7,415 nucleotides of DNA from Candidatus Jorgensenbacteria bacterium CG23_combo_of_CG06-09_8_20_14_all_54_14 (GCA_002772205.1 PCRZ01000008.1:1-7415); one strand, 5' to 3'; numbered from the stretch's first letter, positions 1 through 5,580 are shown. The notes: generated from the letters alone by a model not told the origin. A program made the numbers and translations.

Positions 1-8
1 GGCCACGC

Positions 9-42
9 AGGCAGGGGCTTTCCCTGCCTACCGGCAGGCAGG
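9..42. repeat. GC-rich CCTGCC/GGCAGG hairpin repeat
   Basis: Two overlapping hairpins can form: AGGCAGGG (9-16) with CCCTGCCT (22-29), or CCTGCC (23-28) with GGCAGG (33-38) around a TACC loop. The halves TTTCCCTGCCT (19-29) and ACCGGCAGGCAGG (30-42) recur at 2960-2970 and 3013-3025, so this belongs to a dispersed repeat family in the genome. It may mark the end of a gene that lies before the window. No T-run follows, so a terminator role is uncertain. Confidence 0.6.
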
Positions 43-258
43 CTTGTCCGCGACCGCGGTCGGGGCGAAATGCGCCGTGCCCCGCAGTAATCCTTGCTTT
101 ACTACCGGGGTTCGGACTAATTTAAGAATACTGCACCACAATTTGACTTTTGTTTTGTAATTCGCGTAGTTGTGTGGGTATGGGGCGATAATCCAGTACC
201 CCAGAGGGGCCTGAAAGGTTGTAACGCCAACGAAAATGGTGTAACGTTACATCCGCCT
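43..258. other. Non-coding region ahead of the sigma operon
   Basis: I see no credible gene here. It contains a perfect 12-bp palindrome CGACCGCGGTCG (51-62), a CGGGGC/GCCCCG inverted repeat (61-66 and 79-84), and a small CCCC-AGA-GGGG hairpin (199-209). A TTGACT hexamer at 143-148 resembles a -35 element, but no good -10 lies 16-18 bp downstream. Confidence 0.5.
221..250 (+). promoter_or_regulatory. GTAACG repeat cluster, possible operator
   Basis: GTAACG occurs at 221-226 and again at 241-246, exactly 20 bp apart, about two helical turns. The second copy is half of the perfect palindrome GTAACGTTAC (241-250). Spacing and position, just ahead of the candidate -35 at 259, fit a regulator binding site. 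The regulator is unknown. Confidence 0.3.
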
Positions 259-286
259 GGAAACAAAACTAAGAACCATTCGTTTT
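259..286 (+). promoter_or_regulatory. Candidate ECF-type promoter of the sigma operon
   Basis: GGAAAC (259-264) is followed, after a 16-bp spacer, by CGTTTT (281-286). This resembles the GGAAC / CGT-type consensus recognised by many group IV (ECF) sigma factors, which often activate their own operon. Transcription would start around 291-293, at or next to the ATG at 292, giving a leaderless mRNA. The match was found by eye and could be chance. Confidence 0.3.
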
Positions 287-291
287 AGGAT

Positions 292-828
292 ATGAGAGAA
301 GACGAGCAAAAGCTCATTCAAAAAGCACAAGGGGGCAATAGGGAGGCCTTCGGGGTGCTCTACGACCACTACCTCCCGCAAATATACCGATTTGTGCTCC
401 TCAAGGTGGGGCTGCGCGAAGATGCCGAAGACCTCACCCACCGCGTGTTTCTCTCCGCGTGGGAACACATCCGCCGCTACGAACACCGGGGGTTCCCCTT
501 CTCATCCTGGCTCTACCGCATTGCGGGGAACGCGGTCATTGACCACTACCGCACCACACGCCACCATCAGAACATTGATGCGGTGCCGGAAGAGATGCTC
601 GCCGAGGCGGACACCACCAGCGAAACCGTGGATACTGCCCTCTCAGCGCACCGGGTGCGCGCAGTGCTCCTCAAACTTGAACCCGATCAGCAAAGCGTGC
701 TCATTATGAGGTTCATCAACGATCTCTCCAATAAAGAAATTGCGGAAGCGCTCGGGAAAACGGAGGGGGCCGTGCGGGTTATCCAGCACCGGGCCCTGAA
801 ACAGCTCAAGAAACTTGCCGATGTATAA
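292..828 (+). CDS. ECF-family RNA polymerase sigma factor
   Basis: A 178-residue protein with the two-domain layout of group IV (ECF, RpoE-like) sigma factors, which direct RNA polymerase to a small set of stress or envelope promoters. The sigma2 region spans about residues 20-88 (LYDHYLPQIYRFV, then EDAEDLTHRVFLSAW and FSSWLYRIAGN, the usual core-binding and -10 recognition segments). Sigma4 spans about 120-174, with the helix-turn-helix LSNKEIAEALGKTEGAVRV and the RALKQLKKL tail that reads the -35. Length and domain order are normal and the gene looks intact. AGGA lies only 1 nt before the ATG, too close for a standard Shine-Dalgarno site, which fits the possible leaderless start. The stop overlaps the next gene's start, so translation is probably coupled to a candidate anti-sigma factor. 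The ECF subgroup cannot be assigned by eye. Confidence 0.93.
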   Translation: MREDEQKLIQKAQGGNREAFGVLYDHYLPQIYRFVLLKVGLREDAEDLTHRVFLSAWEHIRRYEHRGFPFSSWLYRIAGNAVIDHYRTTRHHQNIDAVPEEMLAEADTTSETVDTALSAHRVRAVLLKLEPDQQSVLIMRFINDLSNKEIAEALGKTEGAVRVIQHRALKQLKKLADV

Positions 829-1276
829 CGATCTCATCTCACAATTGAAAATTTTAAAAACCATCGCGCCCGAGGAAAGGTTTGGGCGGCGTTCGCGCGC
901 GCTCATTCTCTCCCACCCCGCGGAGCGCCCGCGCCTCACCCCCTGGTTCCAGCTTGCGGGGGCACTCGCCTTCGCCGCGCTCATCCTCGTTTTCTCCCCC
1001 CTCTTTCCATCGGCCCAACCGGTGCTCTCTTCTTCCATGGACCCCGCGCGGCTTGCGGACGAATTCAACAGTTTCCCCGTGAACATCCAGCTTGATGAAA
1101 TCCGCTACCAGCATGGCGCGAATCTCACCGTGGCATCGGCGATGAACGAGGTTACGGACACCCGCACCCGGCACCTGAACGCCGCCACCCTGAACGCGGA
1201 GGTTCCCACGCTCCCCGCCGATGAAGACCAGGCGAGAAATCATATCAACCAGCTCCTCGACGAGGCAACCCGCTAA
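821..1276 (+). CDS. Single-pass membrane protein, candidate anti-sigma factor
   Basis: A 151-residue protein that I do not recognise as a named family. Residues 1-41 are basic and soluble (LKTIAPEERFGRRSRALIL), about 42-62 form one hydrophobic transmembrane segment (WFQLAGALAFAALILVF), and the rest is polar and probably outside the membrane. The ATG at 821 sits in ATGTATAA, which also contains the sigma gene's stop, giving an 8-nt overlap; an in-frame TTG at 815 is less likely. A short cytoplasmic N-terminus, one membrane span and an outer domain, coupled to an ECF sigma gene, is the classic anti-sigma arrangement, so I infer that it holds the sigma factor at the membrane. There is no visible zinc-binding HxxxCxxC motif, so it would not be a typical ZAS-type anti-sigma factor. 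Confidence 0.75.
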   Translation: MYNDLISQLKILKTIAPEERFGRRSRALILSHPAERPRLTPWFQLAGALAFAALILVFSPLFPSAQPVLSSSMDPARLADEFNSFPVNIQLDEIRYQHGANLTVASAMNEVTDTRTRHLNAATLNAEVPTLPADEDQARNHINQLLDEATR

Positions 1277-1280
1277 TGCT

Positions 1281-2417
1281 ATGAAAAAATACATCGCCAT
1301 TTTCATCGCGGCTGCCTTCATATGTTCCCTCGCCGGCGCGAGAATCGCTGCCGCCGCGACGCCCTCGCCGGTCGAGAAAGCCATTGAGGGCGTGAAAGAT
1401 AAACTCAACGCTCTCGTGAATGCCAAGGATGAGCAGAGCCCCGACGAGCTCGCTTTCCGCGTAGATACCATGAAGAAGGTTATTGAGTTCTCCATCGCGG
1501 AGGCCAACGACCTTAAGGTAAAGCTCCTCACTGTTGAGATAGGAAAGGAAGCTAAACCGTGGCGGGACGCCACCGTGGAAAAACTGAACGATGCCCTTGC
1601 ACATTACGCCGACGTAAAAGGAAACCTCGAGGATGTGGAACAAACGATAGACCTCGGGGGGGTGAAAGCAATGGCACAGGAGTTTAAGGAGTGGCGCACC
1701 GCCTATCTTATCTCCACCGCAGATGTGGTGCGCGATTTCCTCCTCATTTCCCAGGAGGGCAATGCGATTGAAACCGCAAAGAAGCGGGCGCAAAAAATCG
1801 GCGAGGATGTTCAAAAGCTCAAGAACGCCAAGTATAAAGTGGCAAAAGATCTCTCCCCGCTCCTTGATAAGGCGAATGGCCTTGTGGGAGAAGGGGTGGA
1901 GTTGAATGAGACTGCACGCGCCCGTTTCTGGGAAGAGTTTATCACCCCGCTGTCTGCAACCTCCGCCACGGGTGCCGCTTCAGACACCACTGCACCGGTG
2001 ATTACTGATGTGCAAATGAGCACATCAACTGCGACAACGGCAACAATTACTTGGACCACAGATGAAGCCGCTTCCTCAATAGTCCAGTATGGTTTAACTT
2101 CAAGTTACGGTTCTTCTGAAACCACCAGCACTCTTGCGACTTCTCACTCTATTAACTTGACTGGTCTTACGAGCAACACCACCTACCATTTCCGCGTGAA
2201 ATCAACTGATGCTTCAGGTAATACAGGGACATCACCAGACAATATATTTGCAACTTTAGTTGACAACAGCACCGAGGCGACGAGCATGGCGGCCGCGGTT
2301 CCCCTTCCACCGTCAATAAGAGATTTGGTAAAGGCGTCTCTCGCGAAAGTGAGGGAGGCATACCAGGTCTTTATTGAAATGAGCGTCTTGGTGAGGAAGG
2401 CGCCCTATCCCTCTTGA
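1281..2417 (+). CDS. Secreted helical protein with one FN3 domain
   Basis: A 378-residue exported protein. Residues 1-26 are a signal peptide: MKK, a hydrophobic core, then an alanine-rich stretch with likely cleavage near AAAA-TPSP. Residues about 28-225 are charged and helical. About 236-326 form a fibronectin type III-like domain (TAPVITDVQ, ATITWTTDEAASSIVQYG, LTSNTTYHFRVKSTDASGN). About 340-378 return to helix. The ATG at 1281 gives the signal peptide and lies 4 nt after the previous stop; a longer in-frame start at 1221 would bury the signal behind polar residues. Segments such as KAMAQEFKEWR resemble, from memory, uncharacterised secreted proteins of Parcubacteria. The FN3-coding stretch is visibly more A+T-rich than its flanks. 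No catalytic motif is seen. An envelope or surface protein under control of the sigma operon is the likeliest role. Confidence 0.8.
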   Translation: MKKYIAIFIAAAFICSLAGARIAAAATPSPVEKAIEGVKDKLNALVNAKDEQSPDELAFRVDTMKKVIEFSIAEANDLKVKLLTVEIGKEAKPWRDATVEKLNDALAHYADVKGNLEDVEQTIDLGGVKAMAQEFKEWRTAYLISTADVVRDFLLISQEGNAIETAKKRAQKIGEDVQKLKNAKYKVAKDLSPLLDKANGLVGEGVELNETARARFWEEFITPLSATSATGAASDTTAPVITDVQMSTSTATTATITWTTDEAASSIVQYGLTSSYGSSETTSTLATSHSINLTGLTSNTTYHFRVKSTDASGNTGTSPDNIFATLVDNSTEATSMAAAVPLPPSIRDLVKASLAKVREAYQVFIEMSVLVRKAPYPS

Positions 2418-2452
2418 TGGTTCGGGGCAACCCCAGAATACTATTGAAGGGC

Positions 2453-2496
2453 AACCAAAACCCCTCCGACTTGTGTCGGAGGGGTTTTGGTTTTAT
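2453..2496. terminator. Bidirectional intrinsic terminator
   Basis: AACCAAAACCCCTCCGAC (2453-2470) and GTCGGAGGGGTTTTGGTT (2475-2492) form a perfect 18-bp stem with a TTGT loop. The GGGGTTTTGGTTTTA end gives a T-rich tract on the + strand, and the A-rich left arm does the same in reverse. It lies between the convergent FN3-protein and HU genes and probably ends both transcripts. Confidence 0.9.
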
Positions 2497-2518
2497 GGCC
2501 GAGGTACATCACCTCTAT

Positions 2519-2794
2519 CTACTTTACTGCTTCTTTCAAAAGCTTTCCTGCGCGGAATTTCGGTTTTGTTGAAGCGGCAATCTGGATCTTTTCCCCCGTC
2601 TTAGGATTCACTCCCATCCGTGCCGCGCGCTTGACCACGCGGAAAGTGCCGAATCCACTGATGCCAATCTCCTCGCCACGCCCTAAGGTTTTCACGATAG
2701 TGTCAAATACCGCCTCCACCGCTATCTGACTTTGCTTCTTCGTCTCAATCCCTGCGGCCTTCATCACTGCCTCCACCAATCCGTCTTTTTTCAT
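2519..2794 (-). CDS. hup: HU-family DNA-binding protein
   Basis: A 91-residue histone-like protein of the HU/IHF family, which binds DNA as a dimer and bends or compacts it in the nucleoid. The N-terminal helices (MKKDGLVEAVMKAAG and SQIAVEAVFDTIVKTL) are followed by the family signature GFGTFRVVKRAARMG and the beta-arm NPKTGEKIQI, with the intercalating proline at residue 64. The end (KPKFRAGKLLKEAVK) is typical. I chose the ATG at 2794 because it gives the usual HU length and N-terminus; an in-frame TTG at 2800 would add only two residues. The gene is single, with its own promoter and a shared terminator. HU versus an IHF-like subunit cannot be settled here, but a lone copy favours a homodimeric HU. 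Confidence 0.95.
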   Translation of the reverse strand: MKKDGLVEAVMKAAGIETKKQSQIAVEAVFDTIVKTLGRGEEIGISGFGTFRVVKRAARMGVNPKTGEKIQIAASTKPKFRAGKLLKEAVK

Positions 2795-2846
2795 ACTCAA
2801 TGTCGCTTAAATATTTTTTCTGTTCGACCTTTTACGCGTTGATGGG

Positions 2847-2855
2847 AGTATACCA
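2847..2855 (-). promoter_or_regulatory. Extended -10 promoter of the HU gene
   Basis: Read on the minus strand this is TGGTATACT, an extended -10 (TG-N-TATACT). A start would fall near 2840, leaving a leader of about 45 nt before the HU ATG. No good -35 lies 16-18 bp upstream, as is common for extended -10 promoters. Confidence 0.5.
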
Positions 2856-2890
2856 TAGAAAGGTAGGTAAATACAGTGTTCCGCACCACC

Positions 2891-3039
2891 CTACCGGGCG
2901 TACCCGGTAGTAGAAACTCGACCCTTCTAGGGTAGACCGCTTTCAGCGGCAAGTCGAGTTTTCCCTGCCTGCTCCGATTTGAGTCCTCGGGACTCTCATC
3001 GAGAGTCTCGGGACCGGCAGGCAGGACTACCGGGCGTAC
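2891..3039. repeat. Hairpin-rich block bounded by a 13-bp direct repeat
   Basis: CTACCGGGCGTAC occurs at 2891-2903 and at 3027-3039; the second copy is the last 13 nt of the rny reading frame, stop included. Within the block are: an 8-bp hairpin CTACCGGG-CGTA-CCCGGTAG (2891-2910); a branched structure closed by AAACTCGAC (2914-2922) and GTCGAGTTT (2953-2961), holding ACCC-TTCTA-GGGT (2921-2933) and CCGCT-TTC-AGCGG (2937-2949); and a third hairpin closed by CCTGCCTGC (2964-2972) and GCAGGCAGG (3017-3025), containing GACTCTC-ATC-GAGAGTC (2991-3007). It lies just after rny and may shape or end its mRNA, although T-runs are short. A small mobile palindromic element is the alternative. Confidence 0.7.
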
Positions 3040-4550
3040 TCTACCGCCTTTACCTCCCTGATCACCGTCACTTTGATCTCGCCCGGGTACTGGACATCAG
3101 CCTGGATTTTTCCCGCAATCTGCTTGGCAAGCTCAAAAGCGCCGAAATCATCTATCTTTTCCGGCACCACGAACACCCGCACCTCGCGCCCCGCGGAAAC
3201 CGCGTAGGCCTGCTTCACCCCCTCAAAGGTTTTCACGGTGTTCTCAATATCCTGGAGCCGCTTCAAATATTTCTCCAGCGTGTCCCGGCGCGCCCCCGGG
3301 CGGGCGGCGGAGATGGCATCGGCGGCAGCCACCACATAGGACTCCGGCGAGGAGAAGGGGAATTCCTCGTGGTGCGCCTCCATAGCGCCAATCACCTTCT
3401 CCTCCACCCCGTACTTCTTCAAAAGCTTGCGCCCCAGCTCCACGTGGGTCCCCTCCACATCGTGGTCAATCGCTTTGCCGATGTCATGCACGAGCGCTGC
3501 TTTTTTGGTGATAGTGACGTTCAACCCCAGCTCCGAGGCGATCATCCCGGCGATGTGCGCCATCTCCACGGAGTGCTGCAGCACGTTCTGGCCGTAGCTC
3601 GTGCGGTAGTTCAAACGCCCGAGGAGTGCCACGATCTCCTTGGGAAGATCAAGGATCCCCGTCTCAAAAGCGGCCTCCTCGCCAACTTTCTGAATGTGCG
3701 CCTCCAATTCCATTCGCGCCTCTTCCACCTTCTCCTCTATCCTCGCAGGCTGGATGCGCCCGTCCTTCATGAGTTTTATGAGCGCTATTTTCGCGAGCTC
3801 GCGGCGGAGGGGATCGAACGAGGAGAGGATGATGCTCTCCGGCGTTTCGTCCACGATAACCTCCACGCCGGTCAGGCGCTCGAAGGCCCGGATGTTGCGC
3901 CCCTCGCGGCCGATGATCTTACCCTTGAGCTCCTCGTTGGGAAGCTCCACGGCGGTCGTGGTCACGTCCGCAATGTGGTCGCGCGCGTAGCGCTGAATGG
4001 ATGAGGTAATGATCTCAAGCGATTTTTTCTCTATCTCATCCCGCCGCTCCTTCTCAAGCCGCGTGAGCGCTTGCCCTATCTCCTCCCGGCTGGTCTCCTC
4101 CAGTTCGCGGAAGAGGCGCTCTTTCGCCTCATCGCGGGAAATGCCGGAGAGCGACTCGAGCTCCTTGACCGCGCGCTCTCCCTGGGCGCGCACTTCCGCC
4201 TCAAGCCCCTGAATTCGCTCGAGTTCCCGCTTCACTTTCGCCGCTTCTGCTTCAAGGGAAACGCGTTCTGCCTGCACTAAATCCTCCTTGCGCGCGATGC
4301 GCTCCTCCAGGTGGCGGAGTTCCTGTTTGCGCTCCCGCTCCTCGCGTTCAAAGTCAACGAGGATGGATGCGGCCTTCTCCTTGGCCGCCACGACGATCTC
4401 TTTGGCTTCGGCTTCAGCGGCAGTGCGCCCTGCCCGGATGCGATACTCGAGAGAGGTTCCTAAACGTTTGGCGACCCAAAGCCGCAGGAGGTATCCCGCC
4501 CCCCCCACGGCAAGCGCGGCAATGCCGAGAAACCACAGTGGCTGTGGCAT
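3027..4550 (-). CDS. rny: Ribonuclease Y
   Basis: A 507-residue membrane-anchored endoribonuclease that starts mRNA decay; about 520 residues is usual. Domains in order: one N-terminal transmembrane helix (about 5-25, PLWFLGIAALAVGGAGYLL); a long charged coiled coil (about 38-180); a KH RNA-binding domain (about 200-265) with the GxxG loop GREG at 214-217 in KGKIIGREGRNIRAFE; and an HD metal-dependent phosphohydrolase domain (about 320-420) with H326, the H355-D356 pair in ALVHDIGKA, H393-H394 and D411 in AAADAISAARPGARR. The C-terminal region (YAVSAGREVRVFV onward) is also typical. All expected catalytic residues are present. The ATG at 4550 gives the membrane anchor directly; no Shine-Dalgarno site precedes it. 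The gene stands alone, divergent from the PaaX/Cas2-like gene. Its last 13 nt are duplicated just downstream. Confidence 0.97.
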   Translation of the reverse strand: MPQPLWFLGIAALAVGGAGYLLRLWVAKRLGTSLEYRIRAGRTAAEAEAKEIVVAAKEKAASILVDFEREERERKQELRHLEERIARKEDLVQAERVSLEAEAAKVKRELERIQGLEAEVRAQGERAVKELESLSGISRDEAKERLFRELEETSREEIGQALTRLEKERRDEIEKKSLEIITSSIQRYARDHIADVTTTAVELPNEELKGKIIGREGRNIRAFERLTGVEVIVDETPESIILSSFDPLRRELAKIALIKLMKDGRIQPARIEEKVEEARMELEAHIQKVGEEAAFETGILDLPKEIVALLGRLNYRTSYGQNVLQHSVEMAHIAGMIASELGLNVTITKKAALVHDIGKAIDHDVEGTHVELGRKLLKKYGVEEKVIGAMEAHHEEFPFSSPESYVVAAADAISAARPGARRDTLEKYLKRLQDIENTVKTFEGVKQAYAVSAGREVRVFVVPEKIDDFGAFELAKQIAGKIQADVQYPGEIKVTVIREVKAVEYAR

Positions 4551-4609
4551 GGTATGAAATATTTTCGTTTTGCGGTGTGTATGTCATCGACGTTTTGTAT
4601 GACGGTAAA

Positions 4610-4638
4610 AGTATACCCCGCGAGCAGCTTGCGCGCAA
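4610..4638 (-). promoter_or_regulatory. Sigma70-type promoter of rny
   Basis: On the minus strand, TTGCGC (4638-4633) and TATACT (4615-4610) are separated by exactly 17 bp. Transcription would begin near 4603, giving a leader of about 53 nt. The -35 lies inside a perfect 14-bp palindrome GCTTGCGCGCAAGC (4627-4640), a possible repressor site. Confidence 0.55.
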
Positions 4639-4754
4639 GCACAACCGATGAGACAGCCGTCAAAAGCCATTACGTGCCTAGTCTGTTCGTTGCGCCGCAG
4701 CATTATAAAAAGGCTGGAAAGGGAGTGGAAGGGAAATGTGGAAATGCGTGGAAA

Positions 4755-4794
4755 AATTATATCATTTTCAACGGTCGTTGAAAGTGATATAATT
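4755..4794. promoter_or_regulatory. Palindrome 1: operator/promoter in the rny-regulator spacer
   Basis: AATTATATCATTTTCAAC (4755-4772) faces GTTGAAAGTGATATAATT (4777-4794) across a GGTC loop. The 18-bp arms have one mismatch (T4765 against G4784), which would be a G-U pair in RNA. A -10 (TATAAT, 4788-4793) lies 17 bp after TTTTCA (4765-4770) and points to the gene at 4856; by symmetry the other strand has a TATAAT at 4761-4756 pointing toward rny. The site is therefore a candidate autoregulatory operator lying over a promoter. A closely related copy is at 5467-5510. Confidence 0.7.
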
Positions 4795-4855
4795 CTTAAG
4801 CATTAAGCAGAAGATATTTTATTACTTTTTCATCTCCACAAGTAGACAACTGCCT

Positions 4856-5359
4856 ATGGCGCTAAGCGACGACATTCTCACTATTCTCTTCAGCTACTCA
4901 GCTGGTTACAAGCGGATGCGGCAATCACTGCTCGGCATCCAAACTTCAAGTCACTCGCGGAAAACCCACCGGATAAAAAATCAGACGCTTTATCTCACCC
5001 TTGCAAGGTTGAAAAAACGCGGCTTGGCGGCTAAAAAAGATAATATGTGGGCTATCACCGCTAAAGGCAAAAAACATCTAAAAGAGAAATCGGAACGTTT
5101 TCTCCCCTGCCACCGACAGCCCGGTGCGCCGCAGCGACGCGAGAGAAATATGATCGTCGCATTTGACATCCCCGAGCAATATCACTGGAAACGCGACTGG
5201 CTGCGGATCGAGCTGTCGCTTTTGGGATTCTCACCGATCCAGAAAAGCGTGTGGCTGGGTCCCGCGCCGCTCCCGAAAGATTTCATCAAGAACCTCAACT
5301 CAATGGAGATTCTCGAATACATCAAGTTCTTTGAGGCGAGGGAGAGAGATATTGTGTAG
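4856..5359 (+). CDS. PaaX-like winged-helix regulator with Cas2-fold domain
   Basis: A 167-residue protein of the PaaX-like family, whose members combine a DNA-binding winged helix with a Cas2-like ferredoxin-fold domain; the best known, PaaX, represses phenylacetate catabolism genes. Residues about 5-78 form the winged helix (ILTILFSYSAGYKRM, TLYLTLARLKKRGLAAKK, MWAITAKGKKHL). A basic linker follows (about 79-97), then the Cas2-like part (about 98-165): MIVAFDIPE with an aspartate (D104) where Cas2 has its metal-binding one, WKRDWLRIELSLLGFSPIQKSVWLGP, and EILEYIKFFEAR. Automatic pipelines often label such proteins Cas2, but there is no array or cas1 here. The full C-terminal PaaX domain is missing, as is usual for the short form. 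No Shine-Dalgarno site precedes the ATG. Matching palindromes 62 bp upstream and 108 bp downstream suggest self-regulation and control of the flanking genes (inference). A phenylacetate role is not supported. Confidence 0.85.
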   Translation: MALSDDILTILFSYSAGYKRMRQSLLGIQTSSHSRKTHRIKNQTLYLTLARLKKRGLAAKKDNMWAITAKGKKHLKEKSERFLPCHRQPGAPQRRERNMIVAFDIPEQYHWKRDWLRIELSLLGFSPIQKSVWLGPAPLPKDFIKNLNSMEILEYIKFFEARERDIV

Positions 5360-5367
5360 GGGGCGGG

Positions 5368-5382
5368 TGCGTAAGCTACGCA
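5368..5382 (+). other. Small hairpin after the PaaX/Cas2-like gene
   Basis: TGCGTA-AGC-TACGCA makes a 6-bp stem 9 nt after the stop. No T-run follows, so it could protect the mRNA 3' end or pause polymerase but is not a convincing terminator. Confidence 0.35.
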
Positions 5383-5440
5383 TACACAGGTAAGCGCCGC
5401 CACCACTTCAATATTTAAATAGATTATACAGAGTAATTGA

Positions 5441-5460
5441 TATTGATAGATATTGATAGG
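5441..5460. repeat. Two tandem 10-bp units (TATTGATAGR)
   Basis: TATTGATAGA is followed immediately by TATTGATAGG in an A+T-rich stretch just ahead of palindrome 2. It may be an accessory protein site, or simply slippage in A+T-rich DNA. Confidence 0.4.
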
Positions 5461-5466
5461 AAAAGA

Positions 5467-5510
5467 AAAACTATATCACTTTCAACGGTCGTAGAAAGTG
5501 ATATAGTTTT
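5467..5510. promoter_or_regulatory. Palindrome 2: operator/promoter upstream of gpmI
   Basis: AAAACTATATCACTTTCAAC (5467-5486) faces GTAGAAAGTGATATAGTTTT (5491-5510) across the loop GGTC, with one mismatch (A5484 against A5493) in a 20-bp arm. Core and loop match palindrome 1. A TATAGT -10 (5502-5507) lies 17 bp after CTTTCA (5479-5484), pointing to gpmI about 190 bp away; a mirrored promoter would run antisense into the PaaX/Cas2-like gene. Similarity to copy 1 continues past the arm as two TTAAG motifs (TTAAGGATTTAAGG here, TTAAGCATTAAGC there), so the two sites are related as a longer unit. Confidence 0.7.
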
Positions 5511-5580
5511 AAGGATTTAAGGAAACAAGGGAGCCGGAAAGTTCCACAACAAGCGATTTTTTAGTAAAATGGTGTGGTGA

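Noticed and set aside
143..172. A sigma70 promoter from TTGACT at 143-148
   Set aside because: The best downstream hexamer at suitable spacing (TAGTTG, 167-172) is a poor -10; kept only as a note.
815..820. TTG at 815 as the start of the membrane protein
   Set aside because: The ATG two codons later at 821 overlaps the sigma stop as ATGTATAA, a standard coupling arrangement, and nothing in the sequence favours TTG.
854..1573. A 239-codon open frame on the - strand
   Set aside because: It is antisense to the anti-sigma candidate and FN3-protein genes, which have clear signal, membrane and domain features in the sense frames.
2979..4004. A 341-codon open frame on the + strand
   Set aside because: It lies opposite rny, has His/Arg/Leu-rich composition with no recognisable domain, and is the shadow of a G+C-rich gene.
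4856..5359. A Cas2 protein and hence a CRISPR locus
   Set aside because: The C-terminal part has a Cas2-like fold, but an N-terminal winged helix is fused to it, no cas1 or other cas gene is near, and the two flanking palindromes are 700 bp apart rather than in an array.
4755..5510. A mobile element bounded by the two palindromes
   Set aside because: The encoded protein shows no transposase or relaxase motifs, no target duplication is visible, and the palindromes have promoter elements. Operators explain them better, although mobility is not excluded.
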